A DNA stretch of 64,000 nt from Anaerolineales bacterium UBA2181 (GTDB lineage: Bacteria; Chloroflexota; Anaerolineae; Promineifilales; UBA4811): NCBI GenBank assembly GCA_002328075.1, contig DCVT01000020.1, positions 1 through 64,000 on the forward strand. The letters run 5' to 3'. Below, piece by piece: positions 62,321-64,000 of this stretch. Under the pieces are notes generated by a model. It saw only the letters and a program-made list of their open reading frames with translations. It was not told where the DNA came from and searched no databases. Position 1 is the stretch's first letter; each line of letters opens with the position of its first letter. The translations under genes were made by a program, and so were the position numbers.

Positions 62321-62540
62321 GGAGTAGGACGCCGAACCGCGCGAGGTGGCAATCCCGCCTGACCTCCAGGCCGCACTGGCGGTCGACCCGGAGGCGGCCG
62401 CGGCCTATACCCGCCTCTCCTACAGCCACCGGCGCGAGTACGTCCGCTGGATCGAGGAAGCCAAGCGCGCTGAAACTCGGGCCAACCGGATCGCCCGGGC
62501 GCTGGAGATGATCAAGCGGGGCGAGGTCGTCGGGGGATAG
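62321..62540 (+). pseudogene. OmdA half of the split DUF1905-OmdA gene
   Basis: From GAC 62328, in frame: DAEPREVAIPPDLQAALAVD, then YTRLSYSHRREYVRWIEEAK and RAETRANRIARALEMIKRGE. This is the YdeI/OmpD-associated domain that normally follows DUF1905 in one protein. If the element between is removed at the G-run, the frame joins as LGE-TAG-DAEPREV, so even the joined gene would have one stop. It has no start of its own except GTG 62346. Confidence 0.85.
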
Positions 62541-62595
62541 CAGCGCCCGCGGCGTGCGGGTACGCTCGCGCAACGGGATTCGTTCTTCCCAACTC

Positions 62596-63795
62596 TCAGG
62601 CGCCCAGCCGGTACGCTTCCCTCGCCCGCTGCTGCTCTCTGGCGATCAGCCCCTCCAGCTCGGAGGGCATGATCTCCCGCGCCTTGAGCGTCACTTCCCA
62701 GTGCGGCTTGAGTTCCTCCTTGGCCGATAGCACGGTAAAAACCAGTGACCTGGCCGAGGCCGTGCTGGCCCAGTCCTCGAGATTGTCCTTGGAGCTCTTG
62801 ATCTCTGGACCCATCCCCATAAACATGCGTATTCGCTGGCTCAGAGGGCGCTTGCCCGAAACGTACACGGCCTGTTGGAAGGTGAGAGTCTGATCGGGCC
62901 GGCATTCTGGTGGATCGACGTAATACGGCACGCTGGTGCGAGTCAGCCGGTTGCGGGTGATCTGCAATAGATGCTTGCCAAAGCGGTTCTCGTTAAAGGC
63001 CAGGTTGCGCGGCATCCGCGAAGCGAGCTCCTCCACCAGGCAGCGAAAGAGCAGCACGTTGCCATAGTCGCCCGAGAGCGGCGCTTGCCCGTGCGCCGTC
63101 CGCTGCTCGCTCCACCCCTTCAACTGGACCGCGTCGCGCACTGCCCTCAGGATAAAAGCGGAATAGACCACCGCATGCACATTGGGCTTGTCCGCATCCG
63201 GAATGTTGCGATTGTGGTTGACCTCCACATACCATTGCTGCGGCGTCTTGTCCGCAATGGTGTTCCCCGAGAACCGCAGGTGCTCCCACCCCTTCTTCCA
63301 TTCTGCGTCGATGTACTGCTTGACCGCGGCCAACTTGTAGGAAGGCTGAAACCGCAGGAGCTGCACCGTCATGCCGCCGAGCACCAGCTCGTTCTCAAAA
63401 GGCTCGAAATCAAACACGCGGCCATGCTTGGCCTTTACCGCTGGCAGTCTAGCTTTGAGCGTCGCAATGGCCTCTCCGCCGAGAACCGGCTTGAGCTCCT
63501 GGGAATCGCCGTCCTCTTCCTCAGGCACCCGTTGGACCCCGCGGTAGCGACGCCGGGCCGCCAGCGCCCGGGAGCGGGCGATGTGGCTCGGTGCTGGGCG
63601 GTCGATCGCAGTCGAAATCGCGCCCGACCGGATCATCCGCGCCACGGCTTGGTTGCCGTGGGACTTTTCCAGAAGGAGCAGGCGATCGACGCGGGAGTTG
63701 GCGGGTGGTACCGCCAAGAGCTCGGGCTCTTTGGGAGAGCGAGTGCCGATAGCCGATGCGCGCCTTCGCTGTGCAAGTCTCACCCGACCGCCCAT
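62596..63795 (-). CDS. Possible eCIS cargo protein
   Basis: 399 residues, ATG 63795 with AAGGAG 9 bases upstream. Near residue 38 LLLLEKSHGNQAVARMI fits the L..S.GN.AV.RL motif found at the N-terminus of proteins linked to extracellular contractile injection systems. The following part (120-399) is a soluble alpha/beta domain: FDFEPFENELVLGGMTVQLL, WYVEVNHNRNIPDADKPNVH, CLVEELASRMPRNLAFNENR and TFQQAVYVSGKRPLSQRIRM. I do not recognise that domain. No structural eCIS gene is in the window. Confidence 0.6.
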   Translation of the reverse strand: MGGRVRLAQRRRASAIGTRSPKEPELLAVPPANSRVDRLLLLEKSHGNQAVARMIRSGAISTAIDRPAPSHIARSRALAARRRYRGVQRVPEEEDGDSQELKPVLGGEAIATLKARLPAVKAKHGRVFDFEPFENELVLGGMTVQLLRFQPSYKLAAVKQYIDAEWKKGWEHLRFSGNTIADKTPQQWYVEVNHNRNIPDADKPNVHAVVYSAFILRAVRDAVQLKGWSEQRTAHGQAPLSGDYGNVLLFRCLVEELASRMPRNLAFNENRFGKHLLQITRNRLTRTSVPYYVDPPECRPDQTLTFQQAVYVSGKRPLSQRIRMFMGMGPEIKSSKDNLEDWASTASARSLVFTVLSAKEELKPHWEVTLKAREIMPSELEGLIAREQQRAREAYRLGA

Positions 63796-64000
63796 GGCAC
63801 CAGACTCCTTCTGGCTGGAAACCCTTGGGTCATTATATCACACATTTGCCAGGTCGGACCAGCGAGTTTGCGGGGAGGCGAATCAGCGGGACGGCGAGAT
63901 GCGCCCGCGTTGATACGCCTTGAGACCCGGCACTGGCCGGATGCCAATGAGGGCAGCGCGGCCGGAGAACGGGCACACGGAAGGCAGGAAACGACGCGCT

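Overview
The window looks like a piece of a Chloroflexota genome (Anaerolineae or Caldilineae type), probably from an environmental assembly. The basis is family content, not a marker gene: a large SARP/AAA regulator, a beta-propeller hybrid histidine kinase, S23 four-helix-bundle genes, a secreted protein ending in the YLPAVLRG type of tail, abundant PIN-type toxin-antitoxin pairs, an eCIS-type N-terminus, and GC-rich codon use. I found no rRNA, tRNA or CRISPR array. Much of the window is accessory DNA: insertion-sequence debris alternates with intact operons, and an unusual number of genes carry a single stop or frameshift.

Layout. 1-4283: a partial RCC1-repeat secreted protein with a small coupled gene, and a SARP regulator. 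4329-9741: IS21 debris with 24-bp tandem repeats, a frameshifted chloramphenicol acetyltransferase next to a double GNAT gene (possibly integron-type cassettes), two IS3 remnants, a PIN toxin pair with an amber-broken toxin, and an ATPase remnant. 9800-17716: a clean seven-gene operon read leftward (TetR, two ABC-2 permeases, two ABC ATPases, two HlyD-type adaptors) with two operator-like palindromes; it should be a self-regulated export system. 18268-20715: pxpA and a fused pxpB-pxpC, which make a 5-oxoprolinase. 20886-23580: kinase remnant, dead transposases and an intact IS110 copy with a candidate bridge RNA. 23580-30393: truncated M28 peptidase, toroid-fold protein, ICMT-like and other membrane proteins, TrmO, a broken serine hydrolase and a broken methyltransferase.

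30648-34199 and 60063-62320 hold two copies of what I read as one family of small serine-recombinase elements. They share about 40 bp at the left end and 30 bp at the right end. The first carries the recombinase and an AbiEi/AbiEii toxin-antitoxin pair. The second split a DUF1905-OmdA gene, carries an AlbA_2-type ATP-binding gene and keeps only the tail of a recombinase. The right end encodes the recombinase C-terminus. This is the most interesting signal in the window.

34250-42900 is strongly degraded: IS3 and IS21 remnants, a chimeric pseudogene, an intact HEGGH membrane protein, a pdxA remnant, and fragments that resemble BREX-type defence genes (PglZ-like, methylase-like, BrxL-like) around an apparently intact Phd/VapC pair. 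43031-52796 holds a secreted glycosidase, an amidohydrolase with one in-frame TGA, and a hybrid kinase with a LuxR-type response regulator, the two separated by an S23 gene between inverted repeats, then a stand-alone receiver. 52883-59407 encodes an 1885-residue repetitive surface protein with an S74 autoprocessing domain, a small secreted partner and a membrane protein. The right edge has a possible eCIS cargo protein.
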